64,000 bases of DNA from Chitinophaga caseinilytica (GCF_038396765.1 NZ_CP150096.1:1-64000), one strand, 5' to 3'; numbered from the stretch's first letter, positions 35,196-43,826 are shown. Made by a program: numbers and translations. The notes: generated by a model not told the origin, from the letters alone.

Positions 35196-35968
35196 TTTCC
35201 ATCTTTTTTAACAGGCGGAAAGAATATTTCGGAACCTTCCTTCAACCTGCGGAAATTGTACATTTTGTTCGCCCGCGCCACTTCGATGTAAGTATCCGGT
35301 GTTCCGTAAATGTCCTGGCACAGCAGCTGGATATTGTCTCCGGCGATCACCTGGCGAACGTGCGTGAGGTCTGGCGAGCTTTTCACTTCCTTCTTCTCCC
35401 GCAACATATCCTCGATCGAACCTTCGAAACCTGCGCGGGCTTCGGCGCGCAACGGCGTACCGTCGGGCTTGAAGAGTTTGTAGGTGATGGACAGCGTGCT
35501 CAAAACGCCCGTGAACACGAGCTTTCCCCAATTCAGCTGTACACGCCGCGGCCGGTGCTCCTTTCCTTCGAACAGATACACCACTTTCGCGAATTTCTGC
35601 AACTCGGTCATCACGTCGTATTCATCGCCGCCGGCGATGAGGTCTGCAATGGCACCGGCGATGGGCACATTGTCCAGCGGACCGGCCGGTTTCGGCACCA
35701 CGCCCGTTCCGTCGAACAGGAACGTGAATTCCAGTCCGGGCGGCGAGGTATGTGTGTACCGGGCTACCGATCCGGAGTTGCCGGGTGCGGGGCGGCGGTT
35801 GTAATTGACGCGGTAATTGATCGCGTAATTGTCCGGGTTTACCTGCACCATGTACTTGTCGCCGTCGGCATCGCTGAGAACGGGTGTGTCCTTGGCTTTC
35901 GTTGTGGGCTTGAAAGCGCGGATGATCATTTTCTCCAGCTTTCCGCCGCCAAATACGGATTCGAGCAT
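35192..35968 (-). CDS. CIS tube adaptor protein with C-terminal LysM domain (Afp7-like)
   Basis: 258 residues. The N-terminal domain (about 10-180) is the CIS tube-adaptor type (MVQVNPDNYAINYRV, PGLEFTFLFDGTG, FTGVLSTLSITYKLF). The C-terminal LysM (about 205-252) has VIAGDNIQLLCQDIYGTP and a FRRLKEGSEIFFPP ending. Such gp53-like proteins connect tube and spike to the baseplate. It sits between DUF5908 and the spike gene, with a 4-nt overlap with the latter. Confidence 0.9.
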   Translation of the reverse strand: MLESVFGGGKLEKMIIRAFKPTTKAKDTPVLSDADGDKYMVQVNPDNYAINYRVNYNRRPAPGNSGSVARYTHTSPPGLEFTFLFDGTGVVPKPAGPLDNVPIAGAIADLIAGGDEYDVMTELQKFAKVVYLFEGKEHRPRRVQLNWGKLVFTGVLSTLSITYKLFKPDGTPLRAEARAGFEGSIEDMLREKKEVKSSPDLTHVRQVIAGDNIQLLCQDIYGTPDTYIEVARANKMYNFRRLKEGSEIFFPPVKKDGK

Positions 35969-35969
35969 G

Positions 35970-36158
35970 TTAACGTTCTTTTTGTTTCTTCAATAATCGC
36001 ATGACCTCTTCGGTGCATGCCGCCACGATCTGCTGAATATCGGGTTGGGACGAGGAGGTGGCGCCTCCGCCAGATGATGTTCCCGCAGGGCCGGATTGTC
36101 CTGATTGGGGTTCTTCGACCCTGGCGCGGATCACGAGTTCCCGGATTTCGATGGGCAT
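35970..36158 (-). CDS. DUF5908 family small eCIS protein
   Basis: 62 residues. It starts MPIEIRELVIRARVEE, the typical DUF5908 beginning. A Gly/Ser-rich linker follows, then a short helix (IQQIVAACTEEVMRLLKKQKER). Members are found in Bacteroidota eCIS loci between the tube and LysM genes, as here. The function is unknown; size and location suggest a small tube or baseplate adaptor or chaperone. It ends 1 nt before the LysM gene start. Confidence 0.82.
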   Translation of the reverse strand: MPIEIRELVIRARVEEPQSGQSGPAGTSSGGGATSSSQPDIQQIVAACTEEVMRLLKKQKER

Positions 36159-36170
36159 ACGCGGTGGTTT

Positions 36171-36683
36171 TTAGATGCCGATATTGACGTCGAGCGAGGC
36201 AGTGAGCCCTGCGGCCAGGTCCAGCCCGACGCTGATGGGGTCGTAGTACTTGAAATACTGGTAGGAAAGCGTCAACGTTTCCACGACGATCTCGTTGTTG
36301 CCCGCGTTGAAGGAGCTGACTTCGAGTTTTTTGGGGATGGCGTTGATGAGGTACCAGTTATACAGCGGTACATGATCGGCGTTCATCAGGGAAATGAGGA
36401 CGTTGCTGGGTTTGAACCGGAATTCTTCCAGGCCTTGCCGTGCCCAGTGTAGCACGCCGGAGCCGAGCATTTTTCCGCGTTTCAGCGTTACGTCACCAAA
36501 TTTGGAGCGAACGGGGAGGTTGTGCACGAAGCGGTGCTCGCCGCCTTCGGCTACGGTTTCCATCTCCAGGTCCACCGAAAGACCAGACACTTCCTGGAAG
36601 CGCACGTCTTGCGGGAATTGCGGAATGATCTCGAAAAGGACGAGGAAATGAAAACCGACCTGTGGGGTGTCAAAGGCAGACAT
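36171..36683 (-). CDS. Phage tail tube (gp19-like) protein, second copy
   Basis: 170 residues of the T4 gp19/Hcp-like tail-tube family: FHFLVLFEIIPQFPQDVRFQEVSGL, then VTLKRGKMLGSGVLHWA and VVETLTLSYQYFKYYDP. It is longer at the C-terminus than the upstream tube protein. In AFP-type particles the second tube protein forms the first tube layer(s) contacting the baseplate (Afp5-like). That role is assigned here by order. Confidence 0.9.
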   Translation of the reverse strand: MSAFDTPQVGFHFLVLFEIIPQFPQDVRFQEVSGLSVDLEMETVAEGGEHRFVHNLPVRSKFGDVTLKRGKMLGSGVLHWARQGLEEFRFKPSNVLISLMNADHVPLYNWYLINAIPKKLEVSSFNAGNNEIVVETLTLSYQYFKYYDPISVGLDLAAGLTASLDVNIGI

Positions 36684-36686
36684 ATG

Positions 36687-37118
36687 CTATTCGTTTTGGA
36701 TCACCAGGCCTTCATGTGCCAGTTCGATGGATTCTATGGCTACTTCGTTGCCGTCAGATTTGAGGTCTGAGCTTTGCACCTTGATCGGCCATGCATTTTT
36801 GACTTTCCATACTACCACGGGCTCGTGGTTTTCGTTCAGCAGGCTGATGGTGACGTTGCGCCGTTCGATGGTGTTGAGCGCCACGGTGTTCCACCAGTCG
36901 TAGAACTGATTATCACCTTTAAAAGTGCCGCGTTTCATGGTGATGTTGCTGTATTTGACCATGCCCGGCATTTTTGTTTTGACATATTCCGGGCTGGCAC
37001 CGTCGCGGTACTCGATCGGGTCTATCTGGACGTCGAGGCCGGATACTTCTGTGAACCCGATGTTTGCCCCACCCCATTCAACCTGGAAGTGGAATTTGGG
37101 AAGCGGATAATTCGCCAT
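36687..37118 (-). CDS. Phage tail tube (gp19-like) protein, probable main tube
   Basis: 143 residues, gp19-like: FHFQVEWGGANIGFTEVSGLDVQIDPIEYRDG, then ITMKRGTFKGDNQFYDWW and VAIESIELAHEGLVI. This compact form is like the major inner-tube proteins Afp1/Pvc1. It directly follows the second sheath gene and precedes the longer tube gene by 3 nt. Confidence 0.9.
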   Translation of the reverse strand: MANYPLPKFHFQVEWGGANIGFTEVSGLDVQIDPIEYRDGASPEYVKTKMPGMVKYSNITMKRGTFKGDNQFYDWWNTVALNTIERRNVTISLLNENHEPVVVWKVKNAWPIKVQSSDLKSDGNEVAIESIELAHEGLVIQNE

Positions 37119-37149
37119 AACTCATTTTTTTATTGAATGGATGATTGAA

Positions 37150-39171
37150 TCAGGATTCCTGCATTTTGTGGCTGAACCGGAGCACGATGAATTCCGCAGG
37201 ACGAACGGCAGCCATTCCGATCTCCACGATCAGCCGGCCCTCGAGGATGTCTTGCGCGGTCATCGTTTCACCGAGGCCCACTTTTACGTAAAACGCCTGT
37301 TTGGTGGTGGCACCGGCCAATGCGCCCTGGCGCCATTGCAGCGTCAGGAAGTTTTCGATCATGGCGCGGATGCGCACCCAGGTGTTGGCGTCGTTGTTTT
37401 CGAATACGAAAGGCTCCGATGCTTTTTTGGTCGATTCTTCCACATAATTGAAGAACCGGCGGACGTTCACATATCGCCATTCGTTATCGTTGCCGGCCAT
37501 GGTCCGTGCGCCCCAGACGAGGATGCCCTTGCCCGTGAACGCCCTGATAGCATTTACGCTCTTTCCGTTGTCGTTCACGTTCAGGCCGCTTTGCTCCAGG
37601 TCGTTCAGTTTGACGGCAGGCGCCACTACGCTGCGGAGGCTCATATTGGCAGGGGCTTTCCACACACCGCGGGTACGGTCTGTAGTGGCATACACGCCGG
37701 CCACGGCGCCCGAAGGCGGCAGGTAGCTCATCTCCAGTTTCACCCGGTCGTTCACCGCTTTAAAAAACGGGTGTTGGGTGAACAGGAGCGTTTCGGCATT
37801 GTCTGTACGATTGATCGCATCCTGCAACACGGCCATAAAGGCATCGGCTATTTTTTCGAAAGCCTTGTGAAGGGTAACGGAGTTGGCCACGTTCTGAACG
37901 GTTGCCAGTGGCGTGGGCCCTGAATACGGATTCATTTCCGGCTGGATGGTGGTAACGTTGGCGCCGGCAATCCAGTCGGTTGTGCTGATATCGGTATAAT
38001 CGGTATGCACCATGGCTTCGGTGCGCGGCGGTGCGGGGAACGATCCGAGCACAGCGGCGTTTTTCTCGAAAGAAACGAGATTGACGAGTTGTAAACGCAG
38101 ATCGGTGTTGGCTTTCAGTTTGTTCAGCACGATCGTCATGTCGGGCGTGTTCCCTCCTTCAATTTCCAACCGCCGCATGGCCAGCGCCACATTACGGACA
38201 AAAGTTATCAGCGGAACGAAGGCTGTGCGGGCATTTGCCACCGTAGTTGCCGTCATGACGCCCAGGCGGAGGGTTTCGAGATGTGCGCTAATAGGATTGT
38301 AGTTGCTGCGATTGAGCACCGGCGCGGGGATCTTGGAGAATACTCTCCCCTCTTCAACAAGCCGGTCGCGCAGCGTTTGCACCATCGTGCTCAGCGCGGG
38401 AATGATGTTATTGATCGTAGCAGGAGGAATGGCCACGTTCCCATTGTCGATGAATGCCAGCTGGGTAAAAAGCAGTGATTTCGGGTACGACGATTGCAGC
38501 CAGGGATAATATGCCGCGGCATATTTCAGCTCCTGGTTGCCGGCGCGGTCGCGGAAATTCCCAATCGGGTTTTCGGCGTGATTCAGGGGAAGTTGTCCGC
38601 CGGGGATGTCGAGGATCGCGAAGCGGTCCTGCAATTTCGAGCATTGCTGGATGGCGGCCTGGTGGAAGTTTCCGGCGTTCGTGAAATCGGGCGTGCCGTC
38701 GCCTTCTTTCAGCGCACCGGTGTCTGGCGCGCAAATGAGCGTGGGCTCGTCTTCCCGCGCAATGGCGGCCAAACCGCCGAGCAGGCCTGTAGTGGCGTTG
38801 CCGAGCGTCACATCTGTCGTGAAATTCCCAACGGAAACCACGTAGCAGGGGCCGCCACCGTTATCGAAGAAATGCTGCATGGCGTCGAACAGGAAAAACT
38901 TCCGTCCGTTTACCGGCGTTACCGTCGCGATATTATTCTGTGCGTCCAGCTTTACGGTGTAAGTGGCGGGCGTGTAAGCGCCGCCGAAAAGCGATGTAAA
39001 ATCCAGCATCGACGTGAGGCGGATGGGCCGGTTGATGAGGGTTTTACCCGCGGCATCGGCCGTGAGGGCGGTGTGGCCGATGAATGCGGGGATGGCTGTG
39101 GCCACCGCCGCTACGGAGGGCGGTATCAGCGAAAGTTCTTCGACGAATACGCCTGGGGTTTTATAATCCAT
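37150..39171 (-). CDS. Tail sheath protein, long paralogue
   Basis: 673 residues of the contractile sheath family. The N-terminus is YKTPGVFVEELSLIPPSVAAVATAIPAFIGHT. The C-terminal sheath core has KGILVWGARTMAGNDNEWRYV, FNYVEESTKKASEPFVFE, FYVKVGLGETMTAQDILEG and PAEFIVLRFSHKMQES. About 190 extra residues in the middle, compared with its neighbour, probably form a surface domain. Sheath contraction drives the tube. The last roughly 170 residues are nearly identical to those of the 482-residue sheath upstream, suggesting duplication or gene conversion. Confidence 0.93.
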   Translation of the reverse strand: MDYKTPGVFVEELSLIPPSVAAVATAIPAFIGHTALTADAAGKTLINRPIRLTSMLDFTSLFGGAYTPATYTVKLDAQNNIATVTPVNGRKFFLFDAMQHFFDNGGGPCYVVSVGNFTTDVTLGNATTGLLGGLAAIAREDEPTLICAPDTGALKEGDGTPDFTNAGNFHQAAIQQCSKLQDRFAILDIPGGQLPLNHAENPIGNFRDRAGNQELKYAAAYYPWLQSSYPKSLLFTQLAFIDNGNVAIPPATINNIIPALSTMVQTLRDRLVEEGRVFSKIPAPVLNRSNYNPISAHLETLRLGVMTATTVANARTAFVPLITFVRNVALAMRRLEIEGGNTPDMTIVLNKLKANTDLRLQLVNLVSFEKNAAVLGSFPAPPRTEAMVHTDYTDISTTDWIAGANVTTIQPEMNPYSGPTPLATVQNVANSVTLHKAFEKIADAFMAVLQDAINRTDNAETLLFTQHPFFKAVNDRVKLEMSYLPPSGAVAGVYATTDRTRGVWKAPANMSLRSVVAPAVKLNDLEQSGLNVNDNGKSVNAIRAFTGKGILVWGARTMAGNDNEWRYVNVRRFFNYVEESTKKASEPFVFENNDANTWVRIRAMIENFLTLQWRQGALAGATTKQAFYVKVGLGETMTAQDILEGRLIVEIGMAAVRPAEFIVLRFSHKMQES

Positions 39172-39198
39172 ATCCGTTCAGATTAACAGATGAAAGTA

Positions 39199-40647
39199 TC
39201 AGGATTCCTGCATTTTGTGGCTGTACCGCAACACGATGAATTCCGCCGGCCTCACCACGGCCATTCCAATCTCTACGATCATGCGGCCTTCGAGGATGTC
39301 TTGCGCGGTCATCGTCTGTCCCAGTCCCACTTTCACGTAAAATGCGTGTTCCGGTTTGGCGCCTGCCAGCGCGCCTGCGCGCCACTGGAGGATGAGGAAG
39401 TTCTCGATCATGGCGCGCACCTTCACCCAGGTGTTGGCGTCATTCGGCTCGAACACGAAGGGTTCCGAAGCTTTTTTGGTCGATTCTTCCACCATATTGA
39501 AAAACCGGCGAACGCTCACATAGCGCCATTCGTTATCGTTGCCCGCCAGCGTGCGCGCGCCCCATACGAGGATGCCTTTTCCGCTGAAAGACCGTATGGC
39601 GTTCACGCTTTTGCCGGTGGTGTGAACGTTCAGGTTTTCCTGCGCATCGTCGCTGAGCGTCACCATGGGTTTACGGACGAAGCGGAGGCTCGTGTTGGCG
39701 GGGGCTTTCCACACGCCGCGGGTAGCGTCTACCGTGCAATACACACCGGCGATGGTGCTGCTCGGCGGCATTACGACCGGCATATCCGCGATCGTATTTT
39801 TGATCTGGTGGTACAGTTTATTGGCGACGTGGTACAGTGAATTCTGTTCGGTGGCCGGGGTGGGATTGAAGAGCCGCAGTACCATGGCGCCCGGCACGGG
39901 ATTGCCGTTCAGCGAACCGGTGATGGTTACGGCTTCTTCGTTGTAATTCAATGTGAGCGAGGTTTCCAGGTGCGGATAGTAAGCCGCTCCATAGAGCAGG
40001 TTGTTGTTGCCGATGAGCATCCGGAAGCCATTGGCGTTATCGTCGATCACGTTGGTATTGGCGGGATTGGTGTAATCGAGATGACCGTTGAACACGTCCA
40101 TGATCACGAACCGGTCTTTCAAATCCGCGCACTGTGCGAGCGCGAGGCTGTTGAGATTGTAGAAATCGCCCTGGGGGAGGATTTGCCCGTCCGGAAACAC
40201 CAGCAGCGTGGGCTCGTCTTCTTTGGCGATGGCGGCGAGGCCGGCGGTGTAGTTACCGATGGTGGCGGCCGGAGGGGTGGCCGTATCCGGCCCGATAGAC
40301 ACGATGTAGCAGGGGCCGCCGCCGTTGGAGAAGTACATCTGCATGGCATAGTACATTCTGAAAAGCGCCGCCGGAGCGGCGGGGGGCGTGGCTACGACGT
40401 GTGTTCCGTTAACGGTGTTGACGGCAGCGGTGAAAGTTTCGAGCCTGGCGCCGAAGATGGCTTCGTACTCAACGAGCGAAGTAATCCGTACCGGCTTGTT
40501 GACCAGCGTGTTGCCATTGAGCGTGGTGAGCCGGGTGTAGCCGATGAAGGCCGGGATGGCGGTTTCCACCTGGGCTACAGACGGCGGGAACTTGGGTACC
40601 TCGTCGATGTAAACGCCGGGTGTTTTAAGGTTTGCTAAGTTTAACAT
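39199..40647 (-). CDS. Tail sheath protein, short paralogue
   Basis: 482 residues. It has the same family signature as its neighbour: LKTPGVYIDEVPKFPPSVAQVETAIPAFIGYT at the N-terminus, KGILVWGARTLAGNDNEWRYV and a PAEFIVLRYSHKMQES C-terminus. This length is typical of a simple sheath subunit, likely the main sheath (Afp2-4-like). It is the first sheath gene after the cap and unknown genes, 27 nt before the long paralogue. Confidence 0.93.
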   Translation of the reverse strand: MLNLANLKTPGVYIDEVPKFPPSVAQVETAIPAFIGYTRLTTLNGNTLVNKPVRITSLVEYEAIFGARLETFTAAVNTVNGTHVVATPPAAPAALFRMYYAMQMYFSNGGGPCYIVSIGPDTATPPAATIGNYTAGLAAIAKEDEPTLLVFPDGQILPQGDFYNLNSLALAQCADLKDRFVIMDVFNGHLDYTNPANTNVIDDNANGFRMLIGNNNLLYGAAYYPHLETSLTLNYNEEAVTITGSLNGNPVPGAMVLRLFNPTPATEQNSLYHVANKLYHQIKNTIADMPVVMPPSSTIAGVYCTVDATRGVWKAPANTSLRFVRKPMVTLSDDAQENLNVHTTGKSVNAIRSFSGKGILVWGARTLAGNDNEWRYVSVRRFFNMVEESTKKASEPFVFEPNDANTWVKVRAMIENFLILQWRAGALAGAKPEHAFYVKVGLGQTMTAQDILEGRMIVEIGMAVVRPAEFIVLRYSHKMQES

Positions 40648-40662
40648 GATCGGTCATTTTAA

Positions 40663-41415
40663 TCAGGTTCTTTGAAAATTTATGCTGTATTCCCGTGGCT
40701 GAGGAGCCAGGTGCCAGGCTTGTTTGAATATGTCGATCACACCGCAGACGTCGGCCGTGGCGGCAGATTGGTCGAACACTACTTTTTCCTGCAGGGGCGC
40801 TCCGCCTTCGAGCCTTACCACATAAGCTCCGCGCGGGTGTGGACGCAAATCCAGGCCCGTACGGTCTTGCAGGGGTGTCACGGTTTCGTTGAGGGTGAAG
40901 GAAACGGGGGCTCCGGCGGTGATTTTTCCGGCGCGGATCTGGTTGAAGGCGCCGGGGGTTACTTTGTGCGACAGGAGGTATCCGCTGAGGGCGCCGTTTT
41001 CGTTGTTGCCTGCATTGGCGGCGGCGGTGAGGGCTACTACGTTTCCTGCGAGGTTCGCATCGATGACGCCGGCAGGTGTAAGATTGCAGGCGTAGAAGAT
41101 GCGGCGCCCCAGTTGCTGGGACCCCTGCTCGAAAAAATCGGGCAATGCTGCCCGGGATTTGTCGATGATCAGCCAAAATGTGAACTGCACCGGCTGCGTG
41201 AGCGCGGTGGCGGGAGCCCATGTCACGCCATTGAAATATTGTTTGCAGAAGGCGGTGAGCCCTCCGGGGGAGGAACGGATGAGCAGACCGAAACTGGCCG
41301 CAGTAGCGGCACTGAGCGGCGCCATTTCCAGGCGGACGCCCTCGCCGGGGTCTGCGTTGTTGATACGGATGCGTATCCTGAATTCCGGGGTGTAACGCCA
41401 AACCAGTTTTTCCAT
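40663..41415 (-). CDS. Unknown protein between cap and sheath genes of the eCIS
   Basis: 250 residues from the ATG at 41415 (MEKLVWRYTPEFRIRIRINN); an in-frame TTG at 41427 is possible. I do not recognise a family. It is beta-rich with short strands (FTFWLIIDKSR, RIFYACNLTP, PVSFTLNETVTPLQD), has no signal peptide and no membrane segment, and ends in LAPQPREYSINFQRT. It lies 51 nt after the Pvc16-like gene and 15 nt before the first sheath gene, so it is almost surely part of the particle or its assembly. A second cap, plug or collar component is a fair guess. Confidence 0.72.
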   Translation of the reverse strand: MEKLVWRYTPEFRIRIRINNADPGEGVRLEMAPLSAATAASFGLLIRSSPGGLTAFCKQYFNGVTWAPATALTQPVQFTFWLIIDKSRAALPDFFEQGSQQLGRRIFYACNLTPAGVIDANLAGNVVALTAAANAGNNENGALSGYLLSHKVTPGAFNQIRAGKITAGAPVSFTLNETVTPLQDRTGLDLRPHPRGAYVVRLEGGAPLQEKVVFDQSAATADVCGVIDIFKQAWHLAPQPREYSINFQRT

Positions 41416-41466
41416 GGCTTGAATCAATGGGGTTTATCAGTAACGGGTTTTTCGATTGCGCTTTTT

Positions 41467-42057
41467 TTATTGCTGGGCGCCCAGCACCTGCGTTTGCAGG
41501 TTGATCTCCGAAACGATGCCGGAGCCGGATTGCGGTGCGTCCTGGATCACGGCCATGCGCATTTTATAGATGACAGACGGGATGTACTTCCCTCCCATCA
41601 CGCTCCACAACTGGTTCAATTCCTCGAACCGGGTGGAATATAAATCGAAGATGACGCGGTTCAATTGCAGCGTTCCCAGCACGGGCGTGTCTGCCGGCGT
41701 GAAAACGAACTGCCGCTGAAAAAACGCGATCACCTGCGAAATGCGCTGCAGGGCCGTGCTGTAGGTGTTCTTGTTTGCGCTGACCAGGATGAACACATTG
41801 AGATGGATCTCGGGTTGGCGCTCTACGACTTCCGGGATACCGTTGTTATACACGGTGCGCCGGAAAGGCAGGTTGCGCAAAGTTTCCTCCTGCTGAATAT
41901 TGACGACGGATACAACGATCTTGTCGCTCAGATTCTGCGAAGGCGTTTCCTGGAAAGCGTCCGCGAACGAAATGTTGCCGAGGATGACTTCCGGGTCTAA
42001 CGTACCGATATATGTGTTCAACTTACTTACGATCGCGCTCAAAACCTGATCGATCAT
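41467..42057 (-). CDS. Pvc16/DUF4255-like tail terminator (cap) protein
   Basis: 196 residues. MIDQVLSAIVSKLNTYI, IVVSVVNIQQEETLRN, EIHLNVFILVSANKNTYSTAL and LQRISQVIAFFQRQ match the Pvc16 N-terminal/DUF4255 family. Members cap the far end of the tube and sheath in AFP/PVC-type particles. It is the first gene of the minus-strand eCIS run and therefore lies nearest the operon promoter; no clear TAnnTTTG element was found in the 250 nt before it. Confidence 0.85.
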   Translation of the reverse strand: MIDQVLSAIVSKLNTYIGTLDPEVILGNISFADAFQETPSQNLSDKIVVSVVNIQQEETLRNLPFRRTVYNNGIPEVVERQPEIHLNVFILVSANKNTYSTALQRISQVIAFFQRQFVFTPADTPVLGTLQLNRVIFDLYSTRFEELNQLWSVMGGKYIPSVIYKMRMAVIQDAPQSGSGIVSEINLQTQVLGAQQ

Positions 42058-42310
42058 CGATGAAGGATTTCGGGGTTTGCGCTATACAATTACTGGAAAC
42101 CGGGGTTTAACTTCTCTTCACTTATAGTGCTGTATTGAGTTTGGGGCTGTGCTACTATTCCAAGGTTTTTCTATTGATGTAATATTAGGTAATAAAAATC
42201 ATACTGCAAAAAAAAGACGATAACCGGCGGGATGTGAATGATAACTGGCGGAGAATAAGCGATCACTTTCTTATTTTTAGGATCATTACAACAACATATA
42301 AATATAAGGC

Positions 42311-42661
42311 ATGATCAATATTTCATTGATTGTAATAAAAACAAACCAACTTGAAAAGCAAGCGGATTTCTATTCCAGGCTTGGATTCAAGTTCGATTAT
42401 CACAATCACGGGAATGGCCCATTTCATTTTGCCAGTGTTGGAAGTCCTGTAGTGCTGGAAATATATCCGTTACCAAAGAGCGTTGCTGCGGCCGATAATA
42501 CGACGCGGCTCGGATTCCAGGTTCATTCGCTGGACGAATTAATCCGTAACCTGCAGGCCGATGGAGTTACGATCGTTTCGTTTCCGGCACACTCGGATTG
42601 GGGTTACACTGCGGTTGTACAGGATTACGACGGCAGGAAAATCGAATTATCTGAAAAGTAG
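42311..42661 (+). CDS. VOC (glyoxalase/bleomycin-resistance) family protein
   Basis: 116 residues. The vicinal oxygen chelate fold is indicated by two beta-alpha-beta-beta-beta modules: ISLIVIKTNQLEKQADFYSRLGFKF and the second half ending YTAVVQDYDGRKIELSEK, whose Glu matches the last metal ligand. The substrate is unknown. It diverges from the eCIS operon with about 250 nt between, and its base composition is AT-richer than its neighbours. Confidence 0.82.
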   Translation: MINISLIVIKTNQLEKQADFYSRLGFKFDYHNHGNGPFHFASVGSPVVLEIYPLPKSVAAADNTTRLGFQVHSLDELIRNLQADGVTIVSFPAHSDWGYTAVVQDYDGRKIELSEK

Positions 42662-42803
42662 AAATTATTTACGGATCGGCAGGAAAGCCAGTACTAAAAT
42701 ACCCGCATCAAACCTGATTTTCCCGAAAACCAATTTGACGAGAGCGTTCTGAATTTTGTGGATGAAAATAAATCAGTTTGTTAATGCAACTATCCAAACC
42801 TGA

Positions 42804-43091
42804 ATGCCGGAGATACGTATTGATGGGAAAGTTGAATTCGTTTTGAAAGAAATGTAGTCTGCCGAGGAATGCATTTATCTTAACCAAAACGGTATAGAAA
42901 TCGATGATGGAAAATTAAAATTCACTTCGGAAGTCGAAGGCCTTGGCAAAAACATGTCACAGCCAAGCTTTTACGACAGAGAAAATCAAAATGGCACAGT
43001 GGTCGGAAGGTTGGTTGATTGCCGGGTTTGGGCTCCCTGCAATTTTTTTCAACATCTGGCATCGGGAAATCGCGAGCTTATCGACGATTGA
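42804..43091 (+). pseudogene. Broken reading frame with in-frame TAG
   Basis: From the ATG at 42804 the frame reads MPEIRIDGKVEFVLKEM, then TAG at 42855-42857. It then continues open for 77 codons to a TGA at 43089, with a plausible hydrophilic protein sequence (SAEECIYLNQNGIEID, then LKFTSEVEGLGKN). A second short coding-like piece in another frame (DFPENQFDESVLNFVDENK, 42716-42783) precedes it. This looks like the remains of one or two small genes at the edge of the eCIS locus. No family recognised. Confidence 0.4.
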
Positions 43092-43094
43092 CTG

Positions 43095-43823
43095 CTACTC
43101 CTCTTCCTCTTCATCCTGGCGCGATTCCCTGTTAATTCGGGAATTTGCTTTTTCCGGCGCACCTTCCACGATAATTACGATCTCCCCTTTCACACCTTTG
43201 GTCTGGAAATGGTCGCGCACTTCAACGAGGGAGCCTCGTTTGTTTTCTTCGAACATCTTGGTGAGCTCGCGGGAAACGCAGCATTGGCGGGCTTCACCGA
43301 AATATTGCATAAAATCTTCCAGGGTTTTGACGAGGCGGTGGGGAGATTCGTAGAACACCATGGTGCGAGGCTCGGTGGAGAGCTGCGTGAGCAAGGTGTG
43401 ACGGCCTTTTTTGGGAGGAAGGAAGCCTTCGAAAGCAAAGCGGTTCATGGGGATGCCGCTATTGACGAGGGCGGGAACGAAAGCCGTGGCGCCGGGGAGG
43501 CATTCCACATCGATCCCTTCGCGGATGCATTCGCGCACGAGCAGGAACCCCGGATCGCTGACGCCCGGTGTGCCGGCATCGGTCACCAGTGCCATGGAGC
43601 GCCCTTCGCGCAACTGTTGTACCAGGTGCTGTAACACCTTATGTTCATTATGCTGATGATAAGGTGTTACAGGCTTGCTGATACCGTAATGTTTGAGAAG
43701 CACCCCGGAAGTCCGGGTATCTTCGGCAAGTACCAACTCCACCGTCTCCAAAACCTTTACGGCCCGGTACGTAATGTCGCCCAGGTTGCCGATAGGCGAA
43801 GGAATGAGGTAGAGCCTGGCCAA
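43095..43823 (-). CDS. rsmI: 16S rRNA (cytidine-1402-2'-O)-methyltransferase RsmI
   Basis: 242 residues of the tetrapyrrole-methylase-like fold. Signature segments are LYLIPSPIGNLGDITYRAVKVL, VLAEDTRTSGVLLKHYGI, SMALVTDAGTPGVSDPG, LPGATAFVPALVNSGI and TMVFYESPHRLVKTL. It methylates the 2'-OH of C1402 in the ribosomal P site. The C-terminus ends in an acidic run (RQDEEEEE). It lies 3 nt after purS on the same strand and is likely co-transcribed with it. Confidence 0.94.
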   Translation of the reverse strand: MARLYLIPSPIGNLGDITYRAVKVLETVELVLAEDTRTSGVLLKHYGISKPVTPYHQHNEHKVLQHLVQQLREGRSMALVTDAGTPGVSDPGFLLVRECIREGIDVECLPGATAFVPALVNSGIPMNRFAFEGFLPPKKGRHTLLTQLSTEPRTMVFYESPHRLVKTLEDFMQYFGEARQCCVSRELTKMFEENKRGSLVEVRDHFQTKGVKGEIVIIVEGAPEKANSRINRESRQDEEEEE

Positions 43824-43826
43824 TGC

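Noticed and set aside
13516..42057. Type VI secretion system or prophage
   Set aside because: VgrG, PAAR, gp25 and sheath genes are shared by all contractile systems, but there is no TssJLM membrane complex, ClpV, capsid, terminase or integrase gene; the Pvc16-like cap, CIS tape measure, DUF5908 and Afp15-like AAA+ point to eCIS.
42855..42857. Stop-codon readthrough or recoding at the in-frame TAG
   Set aside because: No recoding signal is visible and the surrounding sequence contains further broken fragments, so decay is simpler.
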